The notes beneath the pieces are model-generated. The model made no database searches. It was not told the DNA's origin and was given only the letters and a program-made list of their open reading frames with translations. A program made the translations under genes and the position numbers. A DNA stretch of 64,000 bases, from positions 1-64,000 of the IMG/VR virus record IMGVR_UViG_3300046804_003503. One strand, 5' to 3'. This DNA comes from a virus. Below are positions 1 to 6,105 of the stretch, piece by piece. Numbering within the stretch: the stretch's first letter is position 1; each line of letters begins with the position of its first letter.

Positions 1-152
1 AAAGCAGCAGATTTAAAATCATCTTCAATATCTTCTGCAACATCGTCAAGTATATTCTCAAGATTTCTTAGTGCAATAGTGAGTTCTTTCTTAGATAGAT
101 CATCACTATCAATACCAAGAGCGTCGGTTATTTGTTGTTTAGTTATTTTCAT
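1..152 (-). CDS. Hypothetical protein, N-terminal part only
   Basis: Start of a gene that runs off the left edge, with 50 codons visible. It opens at the ATG read leftward from 152 and encodes an acidic, leucine-rich, probably helical N-terminus beginning MKITKQQITDALGI. No clear Shine-Dalgarno precedes the ATG. It lies just downstream of the gene-free structured stretch at 155-770 and may be transcribed with it. I do not recognise the family. Confidence 0.55.
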   Translation of the reverse strand, partial: MKITKQQITDALGIDSDDLSKKELTIALRNLENILDDVAEDIEDDFKSAA

Positions 153-154
153 AT

Positions 155-770
155 GTTTTGTTACCAGCGGATCTTTTACGCCCCGATCCTATAATCCACC
201 AATACTCCGATATTTTGAACCCTTGGAGCAAGGTTAAAACTGGTGGAAACCGTCCACGGAAATCCTCCCTGCAAAACGGGCATTGCTAGCACATAAGACC
301 CGTTTTGGTCTGGCTCTTGGGAACGGTTACTGGTTGTATTGTATCACACGGCCATGTAGCATTGCAATGTCTAGGCTGTTCGCCATACATAGTAAAGGAT
401 AATATCCAACGTGTGATTGTATTGTAAGGGCCACAATAGAGCGGAAGACATTCGCCTTCTTAAACAAACTCTATTCACATTTTTTCCGGCTTGTACAACC
501 GATGGTCCTTGTATTGAATCGTGGTGAGGACGCTATCCCCCATAGATAAGCACTACTATACAGCGTTTAAGCCCGCTGTCAACCCCACCCCGCATGACCC
601 GCATGACGGACAGTAGGTTTATCGTAATGGCTTAACCTTATCTAGTCCCTGAGCATAGACCCACGAATGTTTGTATTGTTTGACCGATTAGAACCAGCGT
701 TTCCTAGGACACTGATCCTCAGTTTTACGGTTACTCGGCCCGACATAACCAACAAGCGTTTGCTTGACTC
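155..770 (-). ncRNA. Candidate large structured non-coding RNA
   Basis: Over 600 bases hold no credible open frame on either strand, although genes elsewhere in this arm nearly touch. A strong sigma-70-type promoter (775-802) points into the stretch. Several perfect inverted repeats could form RNA stems: AAAACGGG at 273-280 with 299-306, ATCACACG at 343-350 with 410-417, AATAGAG at 435-441 with 469-475 (enclosing a smaller GAAG/CTTC stem), and GGTTA at 729-733 with 746-750. The word TGTATTG (CAATACA in the RNA sense) occurs five times. Phage genomes are known to carry large ornate RNAs such as ROOL and GOLLD near tRNA genes; membership in one of those is only a guess. A second promoter inside (555-582) means there could be two transcripts. 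Confidence 0.45.
555..582 (-). promoter_or_regulatory. Sigma-70-type promoter inside the RNA region
   Basis: Reading leftward: TTGACA (582-577), 16-bp spacer, TATAGT (560-555). It would start a transcript at about 548 within the candidate RNA region. It lacks the CGATA word. Confidence 0.55.
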
Positions 771-774
771 CTGT

Positions 775-802
775 ATTGTACACTCTATTATCGTCCTGTC
801 AA
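775..802 (-). promoter_or_regulatory. Sigma-70-type promoter with CGATA in the spacer
   Basis: Reading leftward: TTGACA (802-797), 16-bp spacer containing CGATAA, TACAAT (780-775). No coding frame follows for 600 bases, so it appears to drive the candidate RNA. Confidence 0.65.
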
Positions 803-832
803 GCCCATAACCTTAAAAATATTTTTTTAGTT

Positions 833-913
833 CTAAGTCGTTTGCTGGTAAGGGTTTAGAAGCAAGGGGGCGGGCCGCGTTTCTCCTAAGTCGTTATTTT
901 CAAAGGATTTAGG
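833..913 (-). repeat. Tri-palindrome boundary element, copy A
   Basis: Two imperfect inverted repeats of the CCTAAGTCCTTA / TAAGGGTTTACG type (833-859 and 885-913) flank a GC-rich core, GGGCGGGCCGCG at 868-879. This copy has the core in the opposite orientation to the other seven. Its right arm overlaps the last nine codons of the gene at 886-1296. Confidence 0.7.
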
Positions 914-1296
914 ATACCATTCCTACATTCGTTGTAGTATACGCCTTTAGGTGTAAGGTAGAGAGTGTCAAATGCAAAACCGTCAATGTTTCTTCCTGAC
1001 CAAGTATGCCAGTAAGGAAGTTTCCTAGGGTCATACTTTAGGTGCGTACACCAAGAGGGAATCTCTTTATCGAAGTTATGAATGACGCCCTTACACTTGA
1101 TCCATGCACAGACATCCTTATTAGCCCCCATATAAATCTTGTCTGCCACATTACGATTGTTATGCAGCACACAGTTATTGAGGGTGATTATTCCATCATT
1201 AGGATTTACATACCATACGTCCTTAGTTTTAGTATCCTTGAACTGCCAGTGCTTATAATGCTGGCCTTCTTGCAAATGATAGCGTACCTTGATCAT
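886..1296 (-). CDS. Hypothetical phage protein, 136 aa
   Basis: A 136-residue protein of unknown function, rich in Tyr, Trp, Asn and Cys, without an obvious membrane segment. The ATG overlaps the stop of the upstream Api92-like gene by four bases (ATGA), and a GGAGG-type site lies inside the end of that gene, so the two are translationally coupled. It is the last gene of the operon from about 2300; its final codons form part of repeat copy A. Confidence 0.75.
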   Translation of the reverse strand: MIKVRYHLQEGQHYKHWQFKDTKTKDVWYVNPNDGIITLNNCVLHNNRNVADKIYMGANKDVCAWIKCKGVIHNFDKEIPSWCTHLKYDPRKLPYWHTWSGRNIDGFAFDTLYLTPKGVYYNECRNGILNPLKITT

Positions 1297-1766
1297 GCTT
1301 CTTCCTCCATCATCTCAAAGAACTCATCCAAGCCGAAGTCATTCCACACACCTACTGGAATACTATCCTTATCATCGCCATAGTCAATGTAGTTATCATA
1401 GCCGTCATGGTAAATACCACAGAATCCCATTCCCGGCTCAAAATAACTGGCGTGAACATTATATCCCAGTTCTACCAGATGGTTATAGAAGTCAATAGGT
1501 GGCGACCATGCTGTGTTAGGAGCAACACAAACTTCATACTTATCGCCGTTCTGCTTGACAGTAACGGGTTCATCAAAGTTCTTATCAAGTCCAAAGTCCC
1601 ACTTGGTTCCCCAGTTAGAGACATTCCAAGAGTACCAATCTTCTTCTGGCGGCTTGGGAATAAACTGTTCGCACACTGCTCCAGTATTCCATGCGTCAGC
1701 AAACTTCTGAACCATATCCTTATCGGTATGGGAAACGGTCAGAGTGTTCATGCACCAGTTAGGCAT
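1293..1766 (-). CDS. Api92/YubB-like ferredoxin-fold protein
   Basis: 157 residues with the characteristic N-terminus MPNWCMNTLTV, matching the small phage and plasmid family with a ferredoxin-like domain described for Api92 and YubB. Family members begin M-x-N-W-C-x-N and carry aromatic-rich motifs around a Trp-Gly pair, as here (NWGTKWDF near residue 52). The molecular role of the family is unknown. The start overlaps the stop of the zinc-ribbon mini-gene upstream, and its own stop overlaps the next start, so this is a tightly coupled operon. Acidic C-terminus. Confidence 0.85.
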   Translation of the reverse strand: MPNWCMNTLTVSHTDKDMVQKFADAWNTGAVCEQFIPKPPEEDWYSWNVSNWGTKWDFGLDKNFDEPVTVKQNGDKYEVCVAPNTAWSPPIDFYNHLVELGYNVHASYFEPGMGFCGIYHDGYDNYIDYGDDKDSIPVGVWNDFGLDEFFEMMEEEA

Positions 1767-1914
1767 AGATATCCCTTTCTTCTTCTACGTTGTCTGAACC
1801 ACAATCCATACATTGACAGTTATCATACGGGCCACCAACAACATTACCATCTTGGTCAACCCAAGCATCCCATCCAATGTTGTCGCTTTCGCAATCTTGA
1901 CATACCATGCTCAT
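1759..1914 (-). CDS. 51-aa zinc-ribbon protein
   Basis: A mini-gene with two CxxC knuckles (C5-x2-C8 and C35-x2-C38) separated by a Trp- and Asp-rich middle, a typical small zinc ribbon; a metal-binding role is inferred from the cysteine spacing. The ATG overlaps the stop of the gene at 1911-2099 by four bases, with GGAG eight bases upstream. Its stop overlaps the start of the Api92-like gene. Similar small proteins pairing CxxC motifs around a short aspartate-rich segment are common in phage genomes, with no known function. Confidence 0.8.
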   Translation of the reverse strand: MSMVCQDCESDNIGWDAWVDQDGNVVGGPYDNCQCMDCGSDNVEEERDIYA

Positions 1915-2099
1915 ACATCATACTCCTTACGCCACTGCTTGTCAATAGCACCACGGGTACGTTGACGCTTGGGGCGATTATCGAACACCGTATCCCGATG
2001 CTCTTGGTGTCCCTGACGGATTTCCCAAGGCATAACTTTCTTGATTTTGATTACGTTGCGGCGTGGCCGCATATCGTCGTTGTTGTGGAGGGTAATCAT
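1911..2099 (-). CDS. Small basic hypothetical protein, 62 aa
   Basis: A 62-residue, strongly basic protein with an RPKRQRTRG patch near the C-terminus; nucleic-acid binding is possible but unproven. GGA lies about nine bases before the ATG. It is coupled to the downstream zinc-ribbon gene by an ATGA overlap. Its first 41 codons overlap the end of the membrane-anchored frame at 1978-2304 in another register, so one of the two may be shorter than written. A promoter at 2166-2193 would serve it. Confidence 0.6.
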   Translation of the reverse strand: MITLHNNDDMRPRRNVIKIKKVMPWEIRQGHQEHRDTVFDNRPKRQRTRGAIDKQWRKEYDV

Positions 2100-2304
2100 A
2101 CCATATTCCGTTTTCGTGTTGATAGTAAACCTTGTCAGTGTTAGGATCGTAAGCCATTAGACAGTATTGTATAGGATAGTTTGTTTTTGTCAAGACCTCG
2201 TTTTGAGATATTGACGGGATTTTTATATTGCCATTTTGAACGTCCTTGAAGCCCGTATACACCAATCCACAAATCGTGATGATCACGCCAATCCACTGAA
2301 TCAT
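1978..2304 (-). CDS. Membrane-anchored hypothetical protein, 108 aa
   Basis: An N-terminal hydrophobic helix (residues 4-19, WIGVIITICGLVYTGF) suggests a signal anchor, followed by a polar Tyr/Gln/Asn-rich tail. I chose the ATG at 2304 because AAGGAG lies about ten bases upstream; an in-frame ATG at 2325 would put that site inside the coding sequence. The C-terminal third overlaps the gene at 1911-2099 by 122 bases and looks low in complexity. A promoter lies within this gene (2166-2193), and an internal ATG at 2157 sits at its predicted start site. Confidence 0.6.
   Translation of the reverse strand: MIQWIGVIITICGLVYTGFKDVQNGNIKIPSISQNEVLTKTNYPIQYCLMAYDPNTDKVYYQHENGIWYDYPPQQRRYAATPQRNQNQESYALGNPSGTPRASGYGVR
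2166..2193 (-). promoter_or_regulatory. Sigma-70-type promoter inside a gene
   Basis: Reading leftward: TTGACA (2193-2188), 16-bp spacer, TACAAT (2171-2166). Predicted start near 2159, two bases before an in-frame ATG at 2157. It could make a leaderless short product or simply serve the operon 2099-886. Confidence 0.5.
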
Positions 2305-2357
2305 GATGCCTTTCTCCTTTTTCATATAAGGATTATCGACATTCTGTTCTAGAAACT

Positions 2358-2549
2358 TTAGGCTGGCTGACTATCCCCCACAAAATGATCTTGGTTATTT
2401 GGGTGGTACACCACCTTGTATTCTACAGTCCGCTCAACCCACACATTTTGCCCATATTGCTCAGTTGCCCTAAGATACGCATCGAACTGGCTAGCAGACG
2501 ATACATATCCCGCAAACCGGTTATTCTTCCAGACTCTCCAAATATACAT
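2358..2549 (-). CDS. Hypothetical protein, 63 aa
   Basis: A 63-residue protein beginning MYIWRVWKNN, Tyr/Trp/Val-rich, family not recognised. An in-frame ATG exists upstream at 2597, but the promoter at 2570-2597 would start RNA near 2563, and AGGAG lies ten bases before the ATG at 2549; these fix the start at 2549. It stands alone between repeat copy B and the membrane-protein gene. Confidence 0.7.
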   Translation of the reverse strand: MYIWRVWKNNRFAGYVSSASQFDAYLRATEQYGQNVWVERTVEYKVVYHPNNQDHFVGDSQPA

Positions 2550-2569
2550 ACCTTGTCTCCTATGCAAGT

Positions 2570-2597
2570 ATCGTACCATACCTATCGGCACTGTCAA
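2570..2597 (-). promoter_or_regulatory. Sigma-70-type promoter with CGATA in the spacer
   Basis: Reading leftward: TTGACA (2597-2592), 16-bp spacer containing GCCGATA, TACGAT (2575-2570). It serves the gene at 2549 and decides that gene's start. Confidence 0.65.
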
Positions 2598-2613
2598 GAA
2601 AAAACTTTAGGTT

Positions 2614-2694
2614 GTAAGTCTATATTTGATAAGGGTTTACGTCAAATCTCCCCGGCCCCGTTCGCCGTAACTCTAATAGCGACAAGGGTTTACG
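2614..2694 (-). repeat. Tri-palindrome boundary element, copy B
   Basis: Left arm 2614-2641, degenerate GC core 2649-2660, right arm 2666-2694 ending TTTACG. The stop codon of the gene at 2695 abuts the element exactly. Confidence 0.7.
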
Positions 2695-2922
2695 TCACAT
2701 TGTCCAACCGGCTTCTGCCGCGACCAGTTTAGTAGGGATTACAATAGTGTCAGGTTTTGCTGTGGCATAATCTTTCATACCACGCTCGTCAATATAAAAA
2801 TATTCATCTAATATGTCAAACTTATTAGTCTCACCTAGTGCTACTACCGCAGCCTCAAGTGGAGTTTTATCTGTAGAGTAGATAAGTTCTAGCGTGTTAG
2901 ACTTAATGTAATACTTACACAT
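2695..2922 (-). CDS. Hypothetical protein, 75 aa
   Basis: An acidic 75-residue protein, family not recognised. It starts at MCKYYIKSNTLELIYS and overlaps the end of the gene upstream (stop at 2915) by eight bases, with AGGG about a dozen bases before the ATG. Its stop touches repeat copy B, so it closes the operon that begins at 4352. Confidence 0.7.
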   Translation of the reverse strand: MCKYYIKSNTLELIYSTDKTPLEAAVVALGETNKFDILDEYFYIDERGMKDYATAKPDTIVIPTKLVAAEAGWTM

Positions 2923-3427
2923 GGCAGCAACCGCCCTTTCTGCAAGTGATACAGTAGCAACGATCTTCGTTCACTACGCTCTCATCTCCAGTATCGATAC
3001 ACACCATAACGTCTACTCCGTTACGTTTGACGAAGCCTACATTACCGGCATGATTATCTCCAAAACTAAATCCATGTTCTTCCATTTCGTTAGTAAGATT
3101 GCTAATCTCATACTCATAATCATCTTCTATACCTTCACGATCACAACAGTAGCAACCATTACCGGGACAGCAGATTAGTTCCGCGATTTCAGTAATGAAT
3201 CCCCAGTGAGTTAGACTACCATCACTCTTACGCACACGCCCGACTTGACTATAAACATACGGGGCGAGATTATACATAGACAGTTCTACTTGATTAGTAT
3301 GGGCAATCTCTGCACTATCTTTACTATCAAATATTTTAAATCCACGATCCTTATACCCCTTGAGTTTATGGAACGCGGAAGCACAACCCATACCGCTACG
3401 CTTCTTAACGATAGTATACATATTCAA
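2915..3427 (-). CDS. Cys-rich protein with kinase-like catalytic-loop motif
   Basis: 170 residues. Towards the C-terminus the segment DNHAGNVGF followed 13 residues later by ID-T-G resembles the HxxN catalytic loop and DFG-like metal site of kinase-fold proteins, as seen in several small phage proteins. The N-terminal half contains GCASAFHKLKGYKDRGFKIF and lacks a convincing glycine loop. Clusters of Cys (around residues 86-95 and at the extreme C-terminus) may bind metal. Similarity to kinases is a motif-level inference; the protein is much shorter than a real kinase. It overlaps its operon neighbours on both sides by a few bases. Confidence 0.65.
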   Translation of the reverse strand: MNMYTIVKKRSGMGCASAFHKLKGYKDRGFKIFDSKDSAEIAHTNQVELSMYNLAPYVYSQVGRVRKSDGSLTHWGFITEIAELICCPGNGCYCCDREGIEDDYEYEISNLTNEMEEHGFSFGDNHAGNVGFVKRNGVDVMVCIDTGDESVVNEDRCYCITCRKGGCCHV

Positions 3428-3639
3428 CCCCCAAGGCTAATCATAAGGTTTTTATCAATACCTTCTGGCACAGCATATTCACAAATATGAGCAACAGTTT
3501 CTGGAGTTACCAATGTATCATCATTAGTTCCCCAACTAACATCACTCTCTAGCAGTTCATCCAGAACATAATCATAATCCCAATCGGCATAGTCACAAAA
3601 GTCTCTAAGTGTAACGCAAGTATATGTAAAGGTTTCCAT
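3424..3639 (-). CDS. Acidic hypothetical protein, 71 aa
   Basis: A 71-residue acidic protein with aromatic clusters (DYADWDYDYVLDELLES) that may form a helical, DNA-mimic-like surface; this is only an impression from composition. AGGA precedes the ATG, and the end overlaps the next start by four bases. Middle gene of the operon 4352-2695. Confidence 0.7.
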   Translation of the reverse strand: METFTYTCVTLRDFCDYADWDYDYVLDELLESDVSWGTNDDTLVTPETVAHICEYAVPEGIDKNLMISLGG

Positions 3640-3647
3640 ATTTATCC

Positions 3648-4352
3648 TTAGTGAGAGGGAAAAAGAACGTTAGCCAAACCCTTGACGCACAGATTACAGT
3701 CTACACTACCCTTAGTCGGTGTGCAAGTCACAATCCCACGACCACGACGGATTTCTGGGCAAGTGATAAACTTTTCGCCGTCAAGAATCACCAGTTTCGG
3801 GAGACTCTTACGCCACGCTTCCGCCGCAGCCTTACGCTTGGGGCGTTTCTTTGCAATCTTCTCGTCGCTATCGCACCATGCGAACAGTTTGAAACCGGCG
3901 AGTGATGCCGTAGCCTTATCATTAGCGTTATGCACACTAGCATATACATTCATATACTTTTCCATAGCCACAAGGCGACTATCGTAGATATGCGTATAAA
4001 ACCACATATCGGGAAGTGTAGTACCATCGGCAAGAATACTCTCGCAAGCCCACACTACATTATCAACGTAGTCGGTGTCAAGTTTACCGTCGAGGAACCA
4101 ATCACCACGCTCATGCCAGCGAATAGACTTACCTTGACGAATAGCGTCGAGAATCATAGAGCGAATGCGGCCACGCTCAGTGATTACATTCTGCATACCA
4201 GCAGGACGCACGTTAGGATACATCTTCTCGGTTTGCTCTGCATAGCAACCGTTACCCAAAAATGCACACGTTGACGGGCAAGTATCACCAACTGGCCTAG
4301 AAACGACCAAGCAACCCTTGCCTAACTTATCATTACCGTTTGCGACTTTCAT
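3648..4352 (-). CDS. Gp88-type cysteine-rich phage protein, 234 aa
   Basis: A cysteine-patterned protein resembling the Gp88-type family of phages, whose function is unknown. N-terminal CPSTCAFLGNGCYAE gives Cys25, Cys29 and Cys36; the C-terminus adds a second group (TCPEIRRGRG, TCTPT, DCNLC). Together these could hold a metal ion or an Fe-S cluster, which I infer only from spacing. The middle has an RWHERGDWF motif typical of the family. I start at the ATG at 4352 because GGGAG lies six bases upstream and the promoter at 4376-4403 would begin RNA near 4369, excluding the in-frame GTG at 4373. First gene of its operon. Confidence 0.8.
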   Translation of the reverse strand: MKVANGNDKLGKGCLVVSRPVGDTCPSTCAFLGNGCYAEQTEKMYPNVRPAGMQNVITERGRIRSMILDAIRQGKSIRWHERGDWFLDGKLDTDYVDNVVWACESILADGTTLPDMWFYTHIYDSRLVAMEKYMNVYASVHNANDKATASLAGFKLFAWCDSDEKIAKKRPKRKAAAEAWRKSLPKLVILDGEKFITCPEIRRGRGIVTCTPTKGSVDCNLCVKGLANVLFPSH

Positions 4353-4375
4353 AACTTTCTCCCTTGTGTTCACCG

Positions 4376-4403
4376 ATTCTACACTCTATATCGGCACTGT
4401 CAA
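4376..4403 (-). promoter_or_regulatory. Sigma-70-type promoter with CGATA in the spacer
   Basis: Reading leftward: TTGACA (4403-4398), 16-bp spacer containing GCCGATA, TAGAAT (4381-4376). Drives the operon 4352-2695. Confidence 0.7.
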
Positions 4404-4433
4404 GGGGAAATATTTAGAAAATCTTTGGCATGG

Positions 4434-4485
4434 AAAACGCGGCCCGCCCCGTTGTTCCTAAATACTTGCTAGATAAGGACTTACG
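4434..4485 (-). repeat. Tri-palindrome boundary element, copy C (left arm missing)
   Basis: GC core CGCGGCCCGCCCC at 4438-4450 and right arm 4457-4485 (CCTAAATACTT / AAGGACTTACG). In place of the left arm stands a TTTGGCA half-site (4424-4430). It separates the tRNA cluster from the promoter at 4376. Confidence 0.7.
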
Positions 4486-4490
4486 ACGAG

Positions 4491-4563
4491 TGACCCTACG
4501 GGGATTCGAACCCCGATAAACGGAACGAAAATCCGTTGTCCTAAACCGTTAGACGATAGGGCC
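4491..4563 (-). tRNA. tRNA-Glu (anticodon TTC)
   Basis: Full cloverleaf of 73 nt: acceptor GGCCCTA pairs with TAGGGTC (one G-U), anticodon loop TTTTCGT, T-arm GGTTCGAATCC. CCA is not encoded. Last of four tandem tRNAs. Confidence 0.95.
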
Positions 4564-4566
4564 AAA

Positions 4567-4638
4567 CTGGCAAAATAGGATTCGAACCTATAACCTAGCG
4601 GTTAACAGCCGCTTGCACTACCGTTGTGCTATTTGCCA
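4567..4638 (-). tRNA. tRNA-Asn (anticodon GTT)
   Basis: 72-nt cloverleaf: acceptor TGGCAAA / TTTGCCA, anticodon stem AGCGG / CCGCT with loop CTGTTAA, T-arm GGTTCGAATCC. CCA not encoded. Confidence 0.95.
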
Positions 4639-4641
4639 ATA

Positions 4642-4712
4642 TTACGGGACTAGGATTCGAACCTAGACAGAAAGGACCAAAATCTTTCGTGCTACCGTTA
4701 CACCATCCCGTA
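4642..4712 (-). tRNA. tRNA-Gln (anticodon TTG)
   Basis: 71-nt cloverleaf: acceptor TACGGGA / TCCCGTA, anticodon loop TTTTGGT closed by an A-C mismatch below a GAAAG / CTTTC stem, T-arm GGTTCGAATCC. CCA not encoded. Confidence 0.92.
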
Positions 4713-4784
4713 AGCCGACAACAGGACTTGAACCTGTAACCTACTGATTACAAATCAGTGGCTCTACCATTGAGCTATATCGGC
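4713..4784 (-). tRNA. tRNA-Thr (anticodon TGT)
   Basis: 72-nt cloverleaf: acceptor GCCGATA / TGTCGGC (with one G-U), anticodon stem ACTGA / TCAGT with loop TTTGTAA, T-arm GGTTCAAGTCC. CCA not encoded. First of the tandem tRNAs, directly after a small gene. Confidence 0.95.
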
Positions 4785-4796
4785 AACCACCGCAAC

Positions 4797-4943
4797 TCAA
4801 ACGTCAGCCTCCGAAGCATAAATATTGTACCACTCATTGCTATCGTCATATACGATAATATCTCGCTCATCATCGCCAATGAGTTCTTCGTATTCTTCTT
4901 GATCGTATGGGCCGCACCACTTCATGACGTTTTCGTTATACAT
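4797..4943 (-). CDS. Acidic mini-protein, 48 aa
   Basis: A short gene starting at MYNENVMKWCGPYDQEEY, with a strongly acidic, aromatic composition and no recognised family. CCGGA lies just upstream of the ATG, and the promoter at 4976-5004 starts RNA about 25 bases before it. The stop is only 13 bases before the 5' end of tRNA-Thr, so this gene and the four tRNAs are likely co-transcribed and separated by tRNA processing. Confidence 0.7.
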   Translation of the reverse strand: MYNENVMKWCGPYDQEEYEELIGDDERDIIVYDDSNEWYNIYASEADV

Positions 4944-4975
4944 GGTATTCCGGGAGGTTAGAGGATGGTTTATCT

Positions 4976-5004
4976 ATTATACTTTATACACGCTACTTTG
5001 TCAA
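4976..5004 (-). promoter_or_regulatory. Sigma-70-type promoter for the mini-gene and tRNA cluster
   Basis: Reading leftward: TTGACA (5004-4999), 17-bp spacer, TATAAT (4981-4976), both perfect consensus. It overlaps the last codons and stop of the nuclease gene at 4993. No CGATA word. Confidence 0.75.
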
Positions 5005-5406
5005 GACTTTTTCCAAAAGATAATCGGCGGCATCATGCACATTTTTGCTTTGATTATTCTTAGACGGTATTTTTCTTAATGCAAAAGAGCTAGTATATTC
5101 TGATAATATCTTATCTGGAACTAGGTATACCTTTCCATCCTCTAAATCTACAATACCAAAAAAATCAAATATACCCTGTTCATATATATAATGATAGTTT
5201 GGCCCACTTTTCTTAACTGATAATGTCAGAGTATTATTTTTTGGTGTTATTGCTTTTGATTGTATCCTTATTAGTTTTCCATCTTTTTCTGCGATGATGT
5301 CTATCTTTGATATATCCCCTTCCTCAGTAAAAACTGAGTATCCTAATCTAGATAGTTCTAATGCTATTGCAAACTGACCTATATTCCCTTTTCTCTTACT
5401 GTGCAT
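4993..5406 (-). CDS. PD-(D/E)XK nuclease-like protein, 137 aa
   Basis: Small nuclease of the PD-(D/E)XK fold. The visible pattern is KGNIGQFAIALELSRLGYSVF, then a Gly-Asp-Ile-Ser-Lys-Ile-Asp acidic position and an IRIQSK motif, matching the E...D...(E/Q)xK core of the PDDEXK_5-type family that includes archaeal Holliday-junction resolvases and intron-encoded enzymes. Here Gln takes the place of the usual Glu, as in many of these families. The start at 5406 is chosen for AAGGAG seven bases upstream. It lies between the tRNA-Lys gene and the tRNA cluster. DNA substrate unknown; it could be a resolvase, a free-standing mobile endonuclease or a degradation enzyme. Confidence 0.75.
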   Translation of the reverse strand: MHSKRKGNIGQFAIALELSRLGYSVFTEEGDISKIDIIAEKDGKLIRIQSKAITPKNNTLTLSVKKSGPNYHYIYEQGIFDFFGIVDLEDGKVYLVPDKILSEYTSSFALRKIPSKNNQSKNVHDAADYLLEKVLTK

Positions 5407-5462
5407 AATATTCTCCTTAAGTAGCGGATTCATTGTCCGTTACTATATTATACACAAAATAA

Positions 5463-5535
5463 TGGGTCATGTAGGACTCGAACCTACGGCCAAAGAGTTA
5501 AAAGCTCCTTGCTCTACCAACTGAGCTAATGACCC
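5463..5535 (-). tRNA. tRNA-Lys (anticodon TTT)
   Basis: 73-nt cloverleaf: acceptor GGGTCAT / ATGACCC, anticodon loop CTTTTAA on an AGGAG / CTCTT stem, T-arm GGTTCGAGTCC. CCA not encoded. It has its own promoter at 5592-5619. Confidence 0.95.
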
Positions 5536-5591
5536 AAAATACGGGTGTCTGCCATACTCGACTGTCTTTTATCTATGGCTTCTTTGATATC

Positions 5592-5619
5592 ATTCTACCA
5601 TAGACCCGTATGTTGTCAA
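5592..5619 (-). promoter_or_regulatory. Sigma-70-type promoter for tRNA-Lys
   Basis: Reading leftward: TTGACA (5619-5614), 16-bp spacer, TAGAAT (5597-5592). The stop codon of the upstream gene (5618-5616) lies inside the -35 hexamer. Confidence 0.65.
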
Positions 5620-5849
5620 CTGTCTAAATCTTCGTCATTATCCTCAATATGGGAGGTAAGATCGTCCACAATATTCTCAATATATTCTACATATTCTTCG
5701 TCAGAGTGATTCTCTAGCCACTGATCCATGAGTTCATATGCCATAATGTCCTGCAAATACATAGTGATATCTTCGGGCCACTCATGAAATGGCTTCTTGA
5801 TAACGCTCTTGATTTCTTTACTCGTATACGTCCCAAATATATTACTCAT
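5616..5849 (-). CDS. Acidic hypothetical protein, 77 aa
   Basis: A 77-residue acidic, probably helical protein ending in a run of Asp and Glu, family not recognised. The ATG overlaps the end of the upstream gene by eight bases with AGGA as ribosome site, and the stop codon forms part of the -35 box of the tRNA-Lys promoter. Confidence 0.7.
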   Translation of the reverse strand: MSNIFGTYTSKEIKSVIKKPFHEWPEDITMYLQDIMAYELMDQWLENHSDEEYVEYIENIVDDLTSHIEDNDEDLDS

Positions 5850-6039
5850 TTTTCAATCCTGTAGAAATATCCTCTGGCGCCCATGCGGCAGTTGAGTACG
5901 CAAGCACACCATCCCTTGTAATCTGTGCTATGTATATGTCAATATCTCCATCTCCATCACCTAGGGCAATACTCAGGGCATTATCTTCTTCAATAAGAAC
6001 AGCAGTTTTGCCATTAGAAAGTTTAACAAAGTGTTTCAT
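5842..6039 (-). CDS. Hypothetical protein, 65 aa
   Basis: A 65-residue beta-rich protein (MKHFVKLSNGKTAVLIEEDN) of unknown function. AGGAG precedes the ATG at 6039, and the promoter at 6065-6093 excludes an in-frame ATG at 6066. Translationally coupled to the acidic gene that follows. Confidence 0.7.
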   Translation of the reverse strand: MKHFVKLSNGKTAVLIEEDNALSIALGDGDGDIDIYIAQITRDGVLAYSTAAWAPEDISTGLKNE

Positions 6040-6064
6040 ATTTTCTCCTAACGTATGTATCGAC

Positions 6065-6093
6065 ATTCTACCTTAAAAAGTTTAGTTTGTCAA
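6065..6093 (-). promoter_or_regulatory. Sigma-70-type promoter with CGATA after the -10 box
   Basis: Reading leftward: TTGACA (6093-6088), 17-bp spacer, TAGAAT (6070-6065), followed directly by GTCGATA. Confidence 0.7.
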
Positions 6094-6105
6094 GTGTACC
6101 GTTTC

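Noticed and set aside
155-770. Additional tRNA genes in the gene-free stretch
   Set aside because: A GGTTCTAATC segment near 690 and a cloverleaf-sized unit at 343-417 were tried, but acceptor and T-arms do not pair. Not a standard tRNA.
1407-2144. 245-codon plus-strand frame
   Set aside because: It runs antisense to four coupled minus-strand genes that have ribosome sites and recognisable families; its composition is that of a reverse-strand shadow.
4993-5406. Group I intron-type homing locus at the tRNA genes
   Set aside because: The nuclease gene is free-standing between intact tRNAs; no intron interrupts any tRNA.
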